DNA of 8,439 bases from VBAS01 sp035318985 (GTDB lineage: Bacteria > Bacteroidota > Bacteroidia > Chitinophagales > Chitinophagaceae), in contig DATHDP010000092.1 in assembly GCA_035318985.1 (NCBI GenBank), forward strand, positions 1-8,439. The letters run 5' to 3'. The translations under genes and the position numbers were made by a program. Shown piece by piece: positions 1 through 7,052 of the stretch. The number at the start of each line of letters is the position of its first letter. Positions within the stretch are counted from its first letter, which is position 1. The notes beneath the pieces were generated by a model. The model did no database searches and was not told where the DNA came from. It saw only the letters and a program-made list of their open reading frames with translations.

Positions 1-1
1 G

Positions 2-724
2 TCGTTTGCTACCAGCATGCTTATGCTTTTATCCTCCTGCAATTCAGGTGATGATAAAAAGATGGAAGAAACAACTACTAACACAGCTACTGAAACTACA
101 ACTGCTCCTGAAAAAGCTCCGGAAACCACGGCACCGGCGAAACTTTCCAATGTAATGATCATGCAGTTCAAAGTGGCTGATTTTGCCAAATGGCAATCAA
201 AGTATGAATTAAAAGAAAGGGATTCGATCCGCCGTGCATCTGGCTTAACCAATTATGTAGTGGGCAGAGGAGTGGATGATCCCAATAAGGTTATCGTTTT
301 TTTAAAAATGGAAGATGCAAATAAGGCCAAAGAATTAACGGCCTCAAAGGGTATGAAAGACAGGATGAAAGAAGCCGGTGTAACCGGGACACCTACTTTT
401 CATTACCTGGAAGTTGTAATAGATGATAATTCAACTATTGAACAAACAAACAGGCTGATGATGACACATAAAGTAAAAGACTGGGATGCCTGGAAAAAAG
501 AATTTGACGATCACAAACAGGTAAGGATGGATGCAGGTCTTATAGATAGGGCACTTGCTCATGACATTAATGACAACCACCAGGTAGAGATCGTTTTTGC
601 TGTAACTGATATGGCAAAAGCAAAAGCATTTCTTCAATCGAAGGATCTGAAAGATAAAATGGAAAAGGCCGGCGTAGAAGGAAAGCCAGTTTCCTTTTTT
701 TATAATATAGTGAAAATGTATTAG
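2..724 (+). CDS. Two-domain ferredoxin-like lipoprotein (5' end outside window)
   Basis: The frame is open from base 2, and the first ATG inside the window (17) lies within a signal peptide, so the true start is probably upstream of the window. Numbering from that ATG, the lipobox LSSC puts the lipidated cysteine at residue 8. It is followed by NSGDD, an acidic stretch like the surface-export signal of some Bacteroidota lipoproteins. A Thr/Pro/Glu-rich linker (about 17-42) leads to two homologous domains of about 90 residues (45-135 and 144-235). Each has a 'V.D...W...' opening, a D..R..AGL-type helix, a central hydrophobic strand, and a final KAK....K.(M/L)KD.M..AGV.G.P segment. The pattern resembles dimeric alpha/beta-barrel (antibiotic-biosynthesis monooxygenase-like) folds, so the tandem copy could form one barrel from one chain. 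The fold is inferred and no ligand or reaction can be named. The gene ends 55 nt before a terminator. Confidence 0.8.
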   Translation, partial: SFATSMLMLLSSCNSGDDKKMEETTTNTATETTTAPEKAPETTAPAKLSNVMIMQFKVADFAKWQSKYELKERDSIRRASGLTNYVVGRGVDDPNKVIVFLKMEDANKAKELTASKGMKDRMKEAGVTGTPTFHYLEVVIDDNSTIEQTNRLMMTHKVKDWDAWKKEFDDHKQVRMDAGLIDRALAHDINDNHQVEIVFAVTDMAKAKAFLQSKDLKDKMEKAGVEGKPVSFFYNIVKMY

Positions 725-778
725 TGAGTTATTTTATTAGGTGCAACTATTAATGAGCACCAAAAATTTAAATTATCG

Positions 779-809
779 GGAGCTGGCATCGCCGGCTCCT
801 TTTTGTTTT
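779..809 (+). terminator. Rho-independent terminator after the lipoprotein gene
   Basis: A nine-pair stem (779-787 with 791-799, one T-G pair) closes on a three-base loop, ATC. It is followed by TTTTT-G-TTTT at 800-809. It lies 55 nt after the lipoprotein stop and 84 nt before the next start, so it separates that gene from the isomerase/permease pair. Confidence 0.85.
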
Positions 810-892
810 CAATTCCTGCTCAATTTTCATAACTCATATTTAATTAACTTACATATTCTATCTTCAACATTCATTAATGTAACAATTGCTAT

Positions 893-1888
893 ATGAAATT
901 TTCATTGTTTACGGTAACATATGCAGGATTGTTTTACCATGGTAAAGCATTAACTGTAGAGCAACAAATACATAAAGCCAAAGAACTGGGATTTGAGGGC
1001 CTTGCCATTGAAACAAAAAGGCCTGTTGCTTCACCACTTGATCTTTCAAAAGCTGACCGGGCACGTATCAAAGCTGTGGCCGCAAATGAAGGCATTGAAT
1101 TGGTGGCCATTGAAAGCCTCAGCAATTTCTGCGGTAACCTGATGGAAGAACGTGAAAATAATTTAGCCATGATGCGTTATGTACTTGAACTTGCACATGA
1201 CCTTGGTGTAAACATGGTAAAAATATTTGCAGCATGGCCGGGAATAATTAATGATGATATGCCTGCGATGTATGGGGCTTATGATCGTGGTAATTATTTC
1301 AAACCTTTATTTGCTGCTGATCTTAAAATATGGCACCGTGCTGTAGAAGGTATTCGTGAAGTAGCTGATTGGGCCGCGGATATGGGCATTACATTGGTAT
1401 TGCAGAATCATGGTCCTGTGCTTACACCGGGGTATGAAGATGTACTCGCCATGACAAAGGAAGTAGATCGTTCGAATTTAAAAATATGTCTTGATGTTCC
1501 AATGTTCTTCGATCGCCAGGGTACGGAATATGTACGTGAGGCAGTAGAGAAATGCAGTGAGTACATCCGTTACACACATTATGGTGCATGGAATTTCAGT
1601 GAATCAGAAGATGGTGAAATTATACTCGATCCTGCTCCCGGTCATGGTGGTAAGATCAACTACGAAACATTTATAGAAGCATTGCACGAGCATGATTATG
1701 ATGGCTGGCTCACTTCAGAATATTGTCTGCCCGTTTTACGCAACCACCAGCTCTGCGGTATAGAAGACATTGACGAAGCAACACGCAGAGGATTGCGTTA
1801 TATGAAGCAACTGGTACAACGTGTTACTGCTGCAAAAAGATCTGCCCCGTCAAAAGCCTCTTTGTCCAAGCACAAGATCATTCAATAA
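893..1888 (+). CDS. Sugar phosphate isomerase/epimerase family protein (TIM barrel)
   Basis: This 331-residue cytoplasmic protein has no signal peptide and fits the AP-endonuclease-2-like / xylose-isomerase-like TIM-barrel superfamily (PF01261). Members use a divalent metal to isomerise or epimerise sugars or related polyols. Expected metal-site positions can be followed: E74 in AIESLSNF, QNHG (171-174), D201 in CLDVP, H229 in YTHYG and E276 in TSEYC. The usual first ligand is Glu in an ENH motif, but here it is Gln171. A lysine- and serine-rich tail (about 315-331) extends past the barrel. The ATG at 893 has no Shine-Dalgarno sequence, as is usual in Bacteroidota. The permease follows after 30 nt, so co-transcription is likely. 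The substrate cannot be read from the sequence. The permease and the DUF1080 gene nearby make a free, possibly keto, sugar more likely than a phosphosugar; that is inference. Confidence 0.85.
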   Translation: MKFSLFTVTYAGLFYHGKALTVEQQIHKAKELGFEGLAIETKRPVASPLDLSKADRARIKAVAANEGIELVAIESLSNFCGNLMEERENNLAMMRYVLELAHDLGVNMVKIFAAWPGIINDDMPAMYGAYDRGNYFKPLFAADLKIWHRAVEGIREVADWAADMGITLVLQNHGPVLTPGYEDVLAMTKEVDRSNLKICLDVPMFFDRQGTEYVREAVEKCSEYIRYTHYGAWNFSESEDGEIILDPAPGHGGKINYETFIEALHEHDYDGWLTSEYCLPVLRNHQLCGIEDIDEATRRGLRYMKQLVQRVTAAKRSAPSKASLSKHKIIQ

Positions 1889-1918
1889 TGAGCCACGCAA
1901 CGAATATGCACATTGCCC

Positions 1919-3130
1919 ATGCGTAGTTTTATGAAACTGCGCCTGATGGCGATGATGTTCCTTCAATTTTTTATCTGGGGTTCATGGTATGCAACCGGGG
2001 GCAATTATATGAAGAGCCATGGCATGACGGATGTTATCTATCTCGTTTATCTTGCCAGTCCCATCGGTTCTATCGTTTCTCCTTTTTTTCTTGGTATGAT
2101 CGCTGACCGTTTTTTTGCCGTAGAAAAATTAATGGGTGTAATGCATTTACTCAGTGGAATATTTCTGTTTTGTGCACCATCGCTCGGTGCCGGATCACCT
2201 GCGATATTTCTAAGCTTCATGTTCCTGCATATGCTTTGTTATATGCCAACGGTTGGTCTTGCATCCGCAACAGCTTTTCATTTGGTGGGTGATAAAGAAA
2301 AAGAGTTTCCCGTCATAAGAGTATTCGGAACTTTTGGATGGATAAGTGCAGGCTTTATTGTTAGTTATCTTTTACAGGCCGATACCACGGCACTTCCTAT
2401 GTATGTAGCAGGTGCAGGCAGTTTGCTGATGGGTCTTTACAGTTTTACGCTACCGCATATACCACCACGGGGCGCCGGGAAAAAAGTCCTGTTCCGCGAT
2501 GTGATCGGTCTTGATGTATTAAAGCAGTTCACTTCACGGCCATTTGTTGTTTTTATACTTGGTCTCCTGCTTATCAGTATTCCCTTTGCAAGTTATTTTG
2601 CGTATGTACCTATCTTTCTCAGGTCGGCTAACATTTCCGATCCTGCATTTAAAATGTCTTTCGGGCAAATGTCTGAAGTAATTTTTCTCCTGCTCATGCC
2701 CTGGTTCTTTAAACGGTTTGGCATCAAATGGGTATTGATCATGGGTCTTCTTGCATGGGTGATACGTTACGGTCTTTTTGCGATGGCCGCTCCCAATGCT
2801 GTTGCATGGATGATGATCGCCGGCATACTCGTACATGGCGCCTGTTATGATTTTGTATATGTAGCATCACAGGTATATATTGATAAAAATATTTCGCCGG
2901 CATTTCGTGCACAGGCACAAGGATTTTTTGTATTGGTCTCTTATGGTGTCGGGCAGGGACTTGGTACATTGGCCGCAGGCTTTATTTTCAACAGCATCAT
3001 GAGCGGCGACAATGTCACAGCAGCACAATGGCAAACCTTCTGGCTCATACCACTTTTATTTGCAGTGGTTGTTACCCTGATGTTTGTAGTTGGATTTAAG
3101 GAGAAGCTGCAGCTAAGTAAGACGAAGTAA
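1919..3130 (+). CDS. NupG-like MFS permease (nucleoside:H+ symporter family)
   Basis: An inner-membrane transporter of 403 residues with about twelve hydrophobic segments (roughly 11-31, 38-60, 70-90, 93-115, 135-153, 159-178, 207-229, 248-263, 271-290, 293-318, 330-357, 372-394). NupG-family (PF03825) signatures are an FLQFFIWGSW start, an MFS loop GMIADRFF (59-66), GQMSE followed by a helix and W..RYGLFA (249-288), and HGACYDFVYV near 306-315. The length matches E. coli NupG. Possible starts are TTG 1913, ATG 1919 and ATG 1931. I use 1919; the family's usual N-terminus (MKLRL...) would also fit 1931. An in-frame TGA at 1889 rules out anything longer. In Bacteroidota this subfamily often sits with sugar isomerases and DUF1080 or dehydrogenase genes, so the cargo here may be a sugar rather than a nucleoside (inference). 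Confidence 0.87.
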   Translation: MRSFMKLRLMAMMFLQFFIWGSWYATGGNYMKSHGMTDVIYLVYLASPIGSIVSPFFLGMIADRFFAVEKLMGVMHLLSGIFLFCAPSLGAGSPAIFLSFMFLHMLCYMPTVGLASATAFHLVGDKEKEFPVIRVFGTFGWISAGFIVSYLLQADTTALPMYVAGAGSLLMGLYSFTLPHIPPRGAGKKVLFRDVIGLDVLKQFTSRPFVVFILGLLLISIPFASYFAYVPIFLRSANISDPAFKMSFGQMSEVIFLLLMPWFFKRFGIKWVLIMGLLAWVIRYGLFAMAAPNAVAWMMIAGILVHGACYDFVYVASQVYIDKNISPAFRAQAQGFFVLVSYGVGQGLGTLAAGFIFNSIMSGDNVTAAQWQTFWLIPLLFAVVVTLMFVVGFKEKLQLSKTK

Positions 3131-3223
3131 TGATCGATAATCAAGTTTAGGAAATTTTTAATGCCCCTTTTATCGGCAGGTTATAGTGCAACATTTTTAG
3201 TTCCTTTACGTCAAATTACCAAT

Positions 3224-3592
3224 ATGAAAAAGTCAGTAATTTTTTTCTGTGCATTATCACTATGCTTAACGATTATCTCCTGTGGTTTTCCAGATGGAAG
3301 TATCAGTATAAAACATAGCGTATATGATCACTATTATGAAATGACCGCAAAATTCAACCTTGACAGAACAGCAGCGGTAGAAAGATGGTTAAATAAAGAA
3401 CTTGCAACGGGGGATATGTCGTTTGCGAAAACCGAAATCGATGGAAATATAACGCTGGATAACCAAGGCACATTCTACATGAAAAAATCTCCCGGCTTTC
3501 TGAACATAAAGTTGGACAAGGAGAAAAATTCAGATGCGATTTACAAAAAGATCAGGGCTGTGTGCGAAGGAATAAATGATGTTGTGAGATAA
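3224..3592 (+). CDS. Small unrecognised lipoprotein
   Basis: The 122-residue product begins MKKSVIFFCA, a typical lipoprotein signal peptide, with lipobox IISC and the lipidated cysteine at residue 20. The frame is open further upstream to an ATG at 3161, but that would put 21 residues before the signal peptide, so 3224 is chosen. The mature part has a tyrosine-rich patch (HSVYDHYYEM, 31-40), a charged helix-like stretch (47-60) and a C-terminal segment of lysine-rich strands and helices. I do not recognise the family and see no catalytic motif. It starts 93 nt after the permease stop and runs convergently to the epimerase gene, leaving only 13 nt between the stops and no visible terminator. 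Confidence 0.72.
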   Translation: MKKSVIFFCALSLCLTIISCGFPDGSISIKHSVYDHYYEMTAKFNLDRTAAVERWLNKELATGDMSFAKTEIDGNITLDNQGTFYMKKSPGFLNIKLDKEKNSDAIYKKIRAVCEGINDVVR

Positions 3593-3605
3593 AGAACTGA
3601 TTTTA

Positions 3606-4961
3606 TTAATTCCTTTCCCGAAGCCTTTGCACACAATTAGATAGTGATCGCAGTTGATGATAAGTAGCTTTCCAGATATGGCCTTTTAAGGCAGTTTTTC
3701 TTTCCGGGCTTTTATCAAGACCTTCTTCATACCAGTCGCCATATTCATGATCGATCAAATAAGTTTGAATATACTTCCACATCATTTTAAATTTTTCAAA
3801 ATACTGCATGGGATCGTTGGGGAAAAGATCCGCCATCAGTAATAATGTGTTTAACCCTTCCGCCTGTGCCCACCAGTTCTTACTATCCCTTATAATTGTG
3901 ATGTCCTTTTTATTTTTGAAATAATATCCTTCATCATAAAAACCACCGTTCATCTTGTCCCAACCATTTTGCAGCGCATGATCCACCATTAGCTTAGCTA
4001 CCCTCATCGTGGCAGTATCATTTTTTAAACCCAGTACATGCGAGGCTTCCAGCATCAGGTAAGCTGTTTCTACATCATGACCAAAAGACACATGATCAAT
4101 ATACCGGTGTTGTAAGATCACTGCTTCTGATGAATCCCTGAATGATACCGGTGTCCAGTCCGGTTGTAAAAAAAGTGTGAGACTACCTTTCTTAGTAGTA
4201 ATAACATCGCGGATCAGCAGCAACATTTCCTGTAACCGCTGACGAACTAATGCATCGGGCCATACGGAATACAATTCTGTAAATGCTTCCAGCAAATGAA
4301 TGGAGCTATTCTGATCTTTATAACCAACAGTTGATGTGGAAGGATCTGTATCAGTACGCTTAACCGGTGTACCTCCCGGCAATAAATTTTGATAATAACC
4401 TTTGAGGATGGGATCATGTGCATGTTTTTCCAGCCACGCAAAACAATCTTTAGCTAATTGCAATGCATCATTGTCACCCGAAGCCTGGTACCAAGCCGCG
4501 GATGCATATATTCCAAATGCATTTCCATAAGCTGTTTTTCCTTCGCTGTCTTTTACATTTCCCTCGCGGTCAACCAGTGTATAGAAACCACCGTTGGTTT
4601 TATCCCACATTTTATCTTTTAAAAAACTAAAACCATGTGCTGCACTTTTTTTGTAATGATCAACCTCAGGATATAATCTTGAAGCCAGTGCATTTGACCA
4701 TACATGTCGTGCCTGTGTAACGATCATTTTATCCTGCGGCCCTGTTGGTAAAAAATTATAAGTAAACGTAGAGAGAAACCCACCATATAAACTATCCACA
4801 CTTTGCGGGTACCATTTATTCAGCAGCTCAGTGCGGATCGAACGATCAATTTCATCAGCCAGTTGTAATCGTTCGGTTTTGTTTTGTGCAGAAGTGGCCA
4901 CCCTTGCTATTAATAAGACAACCGTGAATATTTTTTTTATAAAGTGGGAACAGGCCTTCAT
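3606..4961 (-). CDS. Exported AGE-family epimerase (cellobiose 2-epimerase-like)
   Basis: The 451-residue product matches the N-acylglucosamine 2-epimerase superfamily (PF07221), an (alpha/alpha)6 barrel that epimerises C2 of a sugar, e.g. GlcNAc/ManNAc or the reducing glucose of cellobiose. Motifs in order are QARHVW with R85, the NGGFY repeats (123-127 and 338-342), NSSIHLLEAFTELY with H222, FGHDVETA with H295, WWAQAEG with E368, and WKATYHQLR with H435. H222, H295 and H435 are spaced like the active-site histidines of cellobiose 2-epimerases (inference). The N-terminus (MK..., hydrophobic 11-19, then VATSAQ) looks like a signal peptide cleaved near residue 25, implying a periplasmic enzyme, whereas many family members are cytosolic. 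An arginine at 20 is slightly unusual in that segment. The next Met is at 79, so the start is firm. A TAnnTTTG-like box (TATCTTTA on the minus strand, 4973-4966) lies just before the ATG and could give a nearly leaderless transcript, but no -33 TTG was found. Confidence 0.88.
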   Translation of the reverse strand: MKACSHFIKKIFTVVLLIARVATSAQNKTERLQLADEIDRSIRTELLNKWYPQSVDSLYGGFLSTFTYNFLPTGPQDKMIVTQARHVWSNALASRLYPEVDHYKKSAAHGFSFLKDKMWDKTNGGFYTLVDREGNVKDSEGKTAYGNAFGIYASAAWYQASGDNDALQLAKDCFAWLEKHAHDPILKGYYQNLLPGGTPVKRTDTDPSTSTVGYKDQNSSIHLLEAFTELYSVWPDALVRQRLQEMLLLIRDVITTKKGSLTLFLQPDWTPVSFRDSSEAVILQHRYIDHVSFGHDVETAYLMLEASHVLGLKNDTATMRVAKLMVDHALQNGWDKMNGGFYDEGYYFKNKKDITIIRDSKNWWAQAEGLNTLLLMADLFPNDPMQYFEKFKMMWKYIQTYLIDHEYGDWYEEGLDKSPERKTALKGHIWKATYHQLRSLSNCVQRLRERN

Positions 4962-5019
4962 GTATTAAAGATACCTAACAACGCTGATGAAAAAGAAGGC
5001 GTTAATGCGTATATGTTTT

Positions 5020-5455
5020 ATTTACTTTCTTTTGCTTGTGCAAAAGAAAGTAACAAAGAAAAGCACACCGGCAATGATATACAGCCATTGCCGGACGCCT
5101 TGATTAGGCTTCAGTGCTACTGTTAACTCGGCAAAACAATTCTTATCATCTGCATCGACGATAATTGAGATTTGTTTCTTGATTGATACTGTACATCGAT
5201 CGATTCTTCAGAAATTTCCAGCGCCTTTCCCGCCGACTAATTTCAAACATTTTCAATTATTGAAAAATGCAGAGGCGGGAACTGCGCCTCCATGAGTTTC
5301 AAATAATACGAAACAACAACCACATCCTATCATTGCGATGAAAGAAGTATTTTAAACCTGTAATGAATGCTCATGTGCGTTGGCCGCCCGGCCGGCGGAG
5401 CATCGGGCCGGGCTTGATCTTTTTGTTACTTTTTGCATCAAGGCAAAAAGTAAAT
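5020..5455. repeat. Symmetric palindromic repeat element (MITE/REP-like)
   Basis: This gene-free stretch between the DUF1080 stop and the AGE start contains nested inverted repeats in the order A-B-C-B'-A'. A (5022-5053) is a perfect 14-bp hairpin TTACTTTCTTTTGC with loop TTGT. B (5068-5094) is CCGGCAATG with its complement and a 9-nt loop. C (5227-5281) has outer arms TTCCCGCC/GGCGGGAA and an inner AT-rich stem (5248-5269). B' (5386-5413) is GCCCGGCC with its complement. A' (5426-5453) is TTACTTTTTGC with its complement and loop ATCAAG. The outer edges are ATTTAC (5020-5025) and GTAAAT (5450-5455), so the two ends are inverted copies of one design. The right edge touches the DUF1080 stop codon. 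No transposase or convincing ORF lies inside. I infer a non-autonomous repeat; A' may also act as a 3'-end hairpin for the DUF1080 transcript. Confidence 0.7.
5426..5453 (-). terminator. Hairpin immediately after the DUF1080 stop
   Basis: A perfect 11-bp inverted repeat (5426-5436 with 5443-5453, 6-nt loop) begins one base past the stop codon of the minus-strand DUF1080 gene. On the minus strand no uninterrupted T run follows the stem (ACAAAAAGATC), so it fits a transcript-stabilising or weak terminator hairpin better than a classical intrinsic terminator. It is also the A' arm of the larger symmetric element. Confidence 0.45.
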
Positions 5456-6231
5456 TAGTACTCCATGATCTCAATTTTACGGAAATCCATCGGGTGGCTG
5501 TTTGACTGCAGTGAGATATAACCTTCTTTTACTTTATCATCACTATTTACAATAAATGTTTTACCAATAGGATGATCAGGATTGTATCGTGGGTTTTCAA
5601 AATGCAATATCTCTTCCCCATTTACAAAATGCCGGATCACATCTCCCCTTACATCAATTTCCAATGTTACCCACTGATCGCCATGAAAAGTTTTCTTCAC
5701 CGAGGGTGGTGTGCAATAAGATGAATTTCGTTTGCCATCAATAGAAACATAGGTTCCCGAACAGCATATTTCACCTGTAGGTCGTTCATCTTTGCCATTA
5801 CCACCAAGCAGGTTGTATTCAAGACAAATAGGAAATGACTGATCGATCTTCACCGATCCGGGTGACTGGCAATGATATTGAATACCCCCATCCCGAAATC
5901 CCCATGAGGGAGCGCCGGGTGTTAGTTCCCCGGTGAAACGGTATTCCACTTTTAACCGGTAGTTGGTAAAAACTTTTTTGTAATACAAAGCGCCGAACCG
6001 AACCCTGAAACTATCATACGCATTATATCTTGTCTGGAGTATCCCATTTTCAACACGGAATGTATTTCCGAAATTTTCGCCCAACGGGTAGCCGGCAATT
6101 TTTACTTCCCAGCCTTTAAGATCTTTCCCATTAAAAAGAGATTTCCATTTTGGTTTATTTTCTGAACCTGTCAGCATAAAAAAACAAACCAGTATTAAAA
6201 TATTGCGGAGCATGGGCTGTGTTCTTTCCAT
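5455..6231 (-). CDS. Exported DUF1080 / 3-keto-disaccharide hydrolase family protein
   Basis: The 258-residue product belongs to PF06439, a concanavalin-like beta-sandwich family first called DUF1080 and now linked to hydrolysis of 3-keto-glycosides. Visible signatures are WKSLFNGKDLKGW (29-41), VENGIL (60-65), GGIQYH (115-120), CLEYNLLGG (136-144), VNGEEI (203-208) and a closing GYISLQS...FRKIEI (238-256). The N-terminal hydrophobic stretch (about 10-20, ending in TGS) is a signal peptide without a lipobox, so a periplasmic location is likely. Starts at ATG 6231 and ATG 6213 (MLRNILILV...) are both possible; the shorter form gives a cleaner signal peptide. It follows a small hypothetical gene after 47 nt and precedes the AGE epimerase on the same strand across a repeat element. 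Family membership is clear, but the reaction here is inferred, and no glycoside 3-dehydrogenase lies in the window. Confidence 0.88.
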   Translation of the reverse strand: MERTQPMLRNILILVCFFMLTGSENKPKWKSLFNGKDLKGWEVKIAGYPLGENFGNTFRVENGILQTRYNAYDSFRVRFGALYYKKVFTNYRLKVEYRFTGELTPGAPSWGFRDGGIQYHCQSPGSVKIDQSFPICLEYNLLGGNGKDERPTGEICCSGTYVSIDGKRNSSYCTPPSVKKTFHGDQWVTLEIDVRGDVIRHFVNGEEILHFENPRYNPDHPIGKTFIVNSDDKVKEGYISLQSNSHPMDFRKIEIMEY

Positions 6232-6278
6232 TTAAAATGTGTTTGCATCACTAAAGAAATTTTATCCATATCACAAAC

Positions 6279-6563
6279 TTATTTAATGATAGGAGTGTCA
6301 AGTGAAAATCTTTCAATATTAACTACGACAAAATCATTACTATAAATCCGTAACAATCTTAATTGTGGATTTGCCTGCGATACGGCGTAATACAAGGAAT
6401 CTTTATCTGTGTAAGTAACGATGCCTTTAATAAATGGATGGCCTCCTTTCTTCCATCTTTCAAAAAAAGCGCCCCATCCATTTTGCCAAGATGTATAAAC
6501 ACCCAATACAGATTCCAAGCGATCAGTATTTGCTTCCCGCATTATTAAAACATATGCTGACAT
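6279..6563 (-). CDS. Unrecognised 94-residue protein
   Basis: The ATG at 6563 opens a 94-residue frame with no signal peptide or membrane segment. It is rich in aromatics in its first half (Y23, W26, W30, F33-F34, W37) around a charged FFERWKKGGHPF stretch. It ends in alternating hydrophobic strands (LRLLRIYSNDFVVVNI, 68-83), consistent with a small alpha/beta fold. I do not recognise the family. The preceding minus-strand gene stops 11 nt upstream, so the two are probably co-transcribed and may work together. An overlapping + frame (6363-6548) has no supporting features and was left out. Confidence 0.6.
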   Translation of the reverse strand: MSAYVLIMREANTDRLESVLGVYTSWQNGWGAFFERWKKGGHPFIKGIVTYTDKDSLYYAVSQANPQLRLLRIYSNDFVVVNIERFSLDTPIIK

Positions 6564-6574
6564 AAGATATATAT

Positions 6575-6859
6575 TTAAAATACTTTGGGCTCAGATACTT
6601 CTCCGAATTGGCCTGTATTTCTGTTCCATGGAACAATCACTTGAACATCGTCTTTGCTTTCAAGATCTGGTGTGTTGACATGATAGCCGAATATAACTTC
6701 AAAAAACAGCCATTCATTCTGGCGCTTGATGAATTCAACCCTTAAGCCAATCATATAAGCCTGGGGGTGCTGATCTCTTTGGGCAAGGAGAGCTTGTACC
6801 TTGTTGTCACTTTTAGCTTTTTCAAAAATCATATTGAAAAGCGCTGATGTAGGTGCCAT
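6575..6859 (-). CDS. Unrecognised 94-residue protein, upstream partner
   Basis: The frame is open much further upstream, but the only ATG is at 6859 (MAPTSALFNM...). The longer version would begin at a TTG at 7012 and run through a GC-rich palindrome, so I place the start at 6859. The product has a helical, charged N-terminal third (IFEKAKSDNKVQALLAQRDQ, 11-30), a strand-rich middle (MIGLRVEFI, then EWLFFEVIFGYHV, 49-61), and a C-terminal VQVIVPW segment followed by a polar tail. There is no signal peptide, membrane helix or known motif. The next gene starts 11 nt downstream, indicating a two-gene unit. Function is unknown and no homologous family is recognised. Confidence 0.5.
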   Translation of the reverse strand: MAPTSALFNMIFEKAKSDNKVQALLAQRDQHPQAYMIGLRVEFIKRQNEWLFFEVIFGYHVNTPDLESKDDVQVIVPWNRNTGQFGEVSEPKVF

Positions 6860-6967
6860 TAGTTTATATTTTAGGTGGTTAAGAAAATCGTTGGCAAAAG
6901 ATAATGCTTTCTGAAATATTATTTTCCATCTATGGAAGCTAAATTCAAAATTGGGCTGATCAAATAT

Positions 6968-6983
6968 CCCCCGCTGGCGGGGG
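6968..6983. repeat. GC-rich 16-bp palindrome
   Basis: A perfect 7-bp inverted repeat (CCCCCGC / GCGGGGG) around TG stands out in an AT-rich setting. Its composition differs sharply from the flanking sequence, which suggests a REP-like interspersed unit or a processing hairpin rather than protein-coding sequence. Confidence 0.55.
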
Positions 6984-7015
6984 CCGGATGGTTGAATTAG
7001 ATAAATATTCAAGTG

Positions 7016-7052
7016 GGGGTGGATAGCAATTTGCCAGAGCGTAGTCCACCCC
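7016..7052. repeat. 8-bp inverted repeat with 21-nt loop
   Basis: GGGGTGGA (7016-7023) and TCCACCCC (7045-7052) are exact reverse complements. The pair could form a stem in a transcript running from the sigma gene toward 6859, or could be the ends of a short repeat unit. Confidence 0.45.

Noticed and set aside
431..637. Minus-strand frame inside the two-domain lipoprotein
   Set aside because: It lies entirely within a well-supported gene, and its cysteine-rich product looks like an antisense shadow.
3161..3223. Upstream start for the small lipoprotein
   Set aside because: It would place 21 extra residues before a textbook signal peptide and lipobox; ATG 3224 fits.
4944..5126. 60-codon + strand frame beside the AGE start
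   Set aside because: It overlaps the AGE signal-peptide start on the other strand, runs through the perfect hairpin at 5022-5053 and shows no protein-like features.
6363..6548. Plus-strand 61-codon frame opposite the 6279-6563 gene
   Set aside because: It has no signals or motifs, while the minus-strand frame is longer and spaced as an operon member with the preceding gene.
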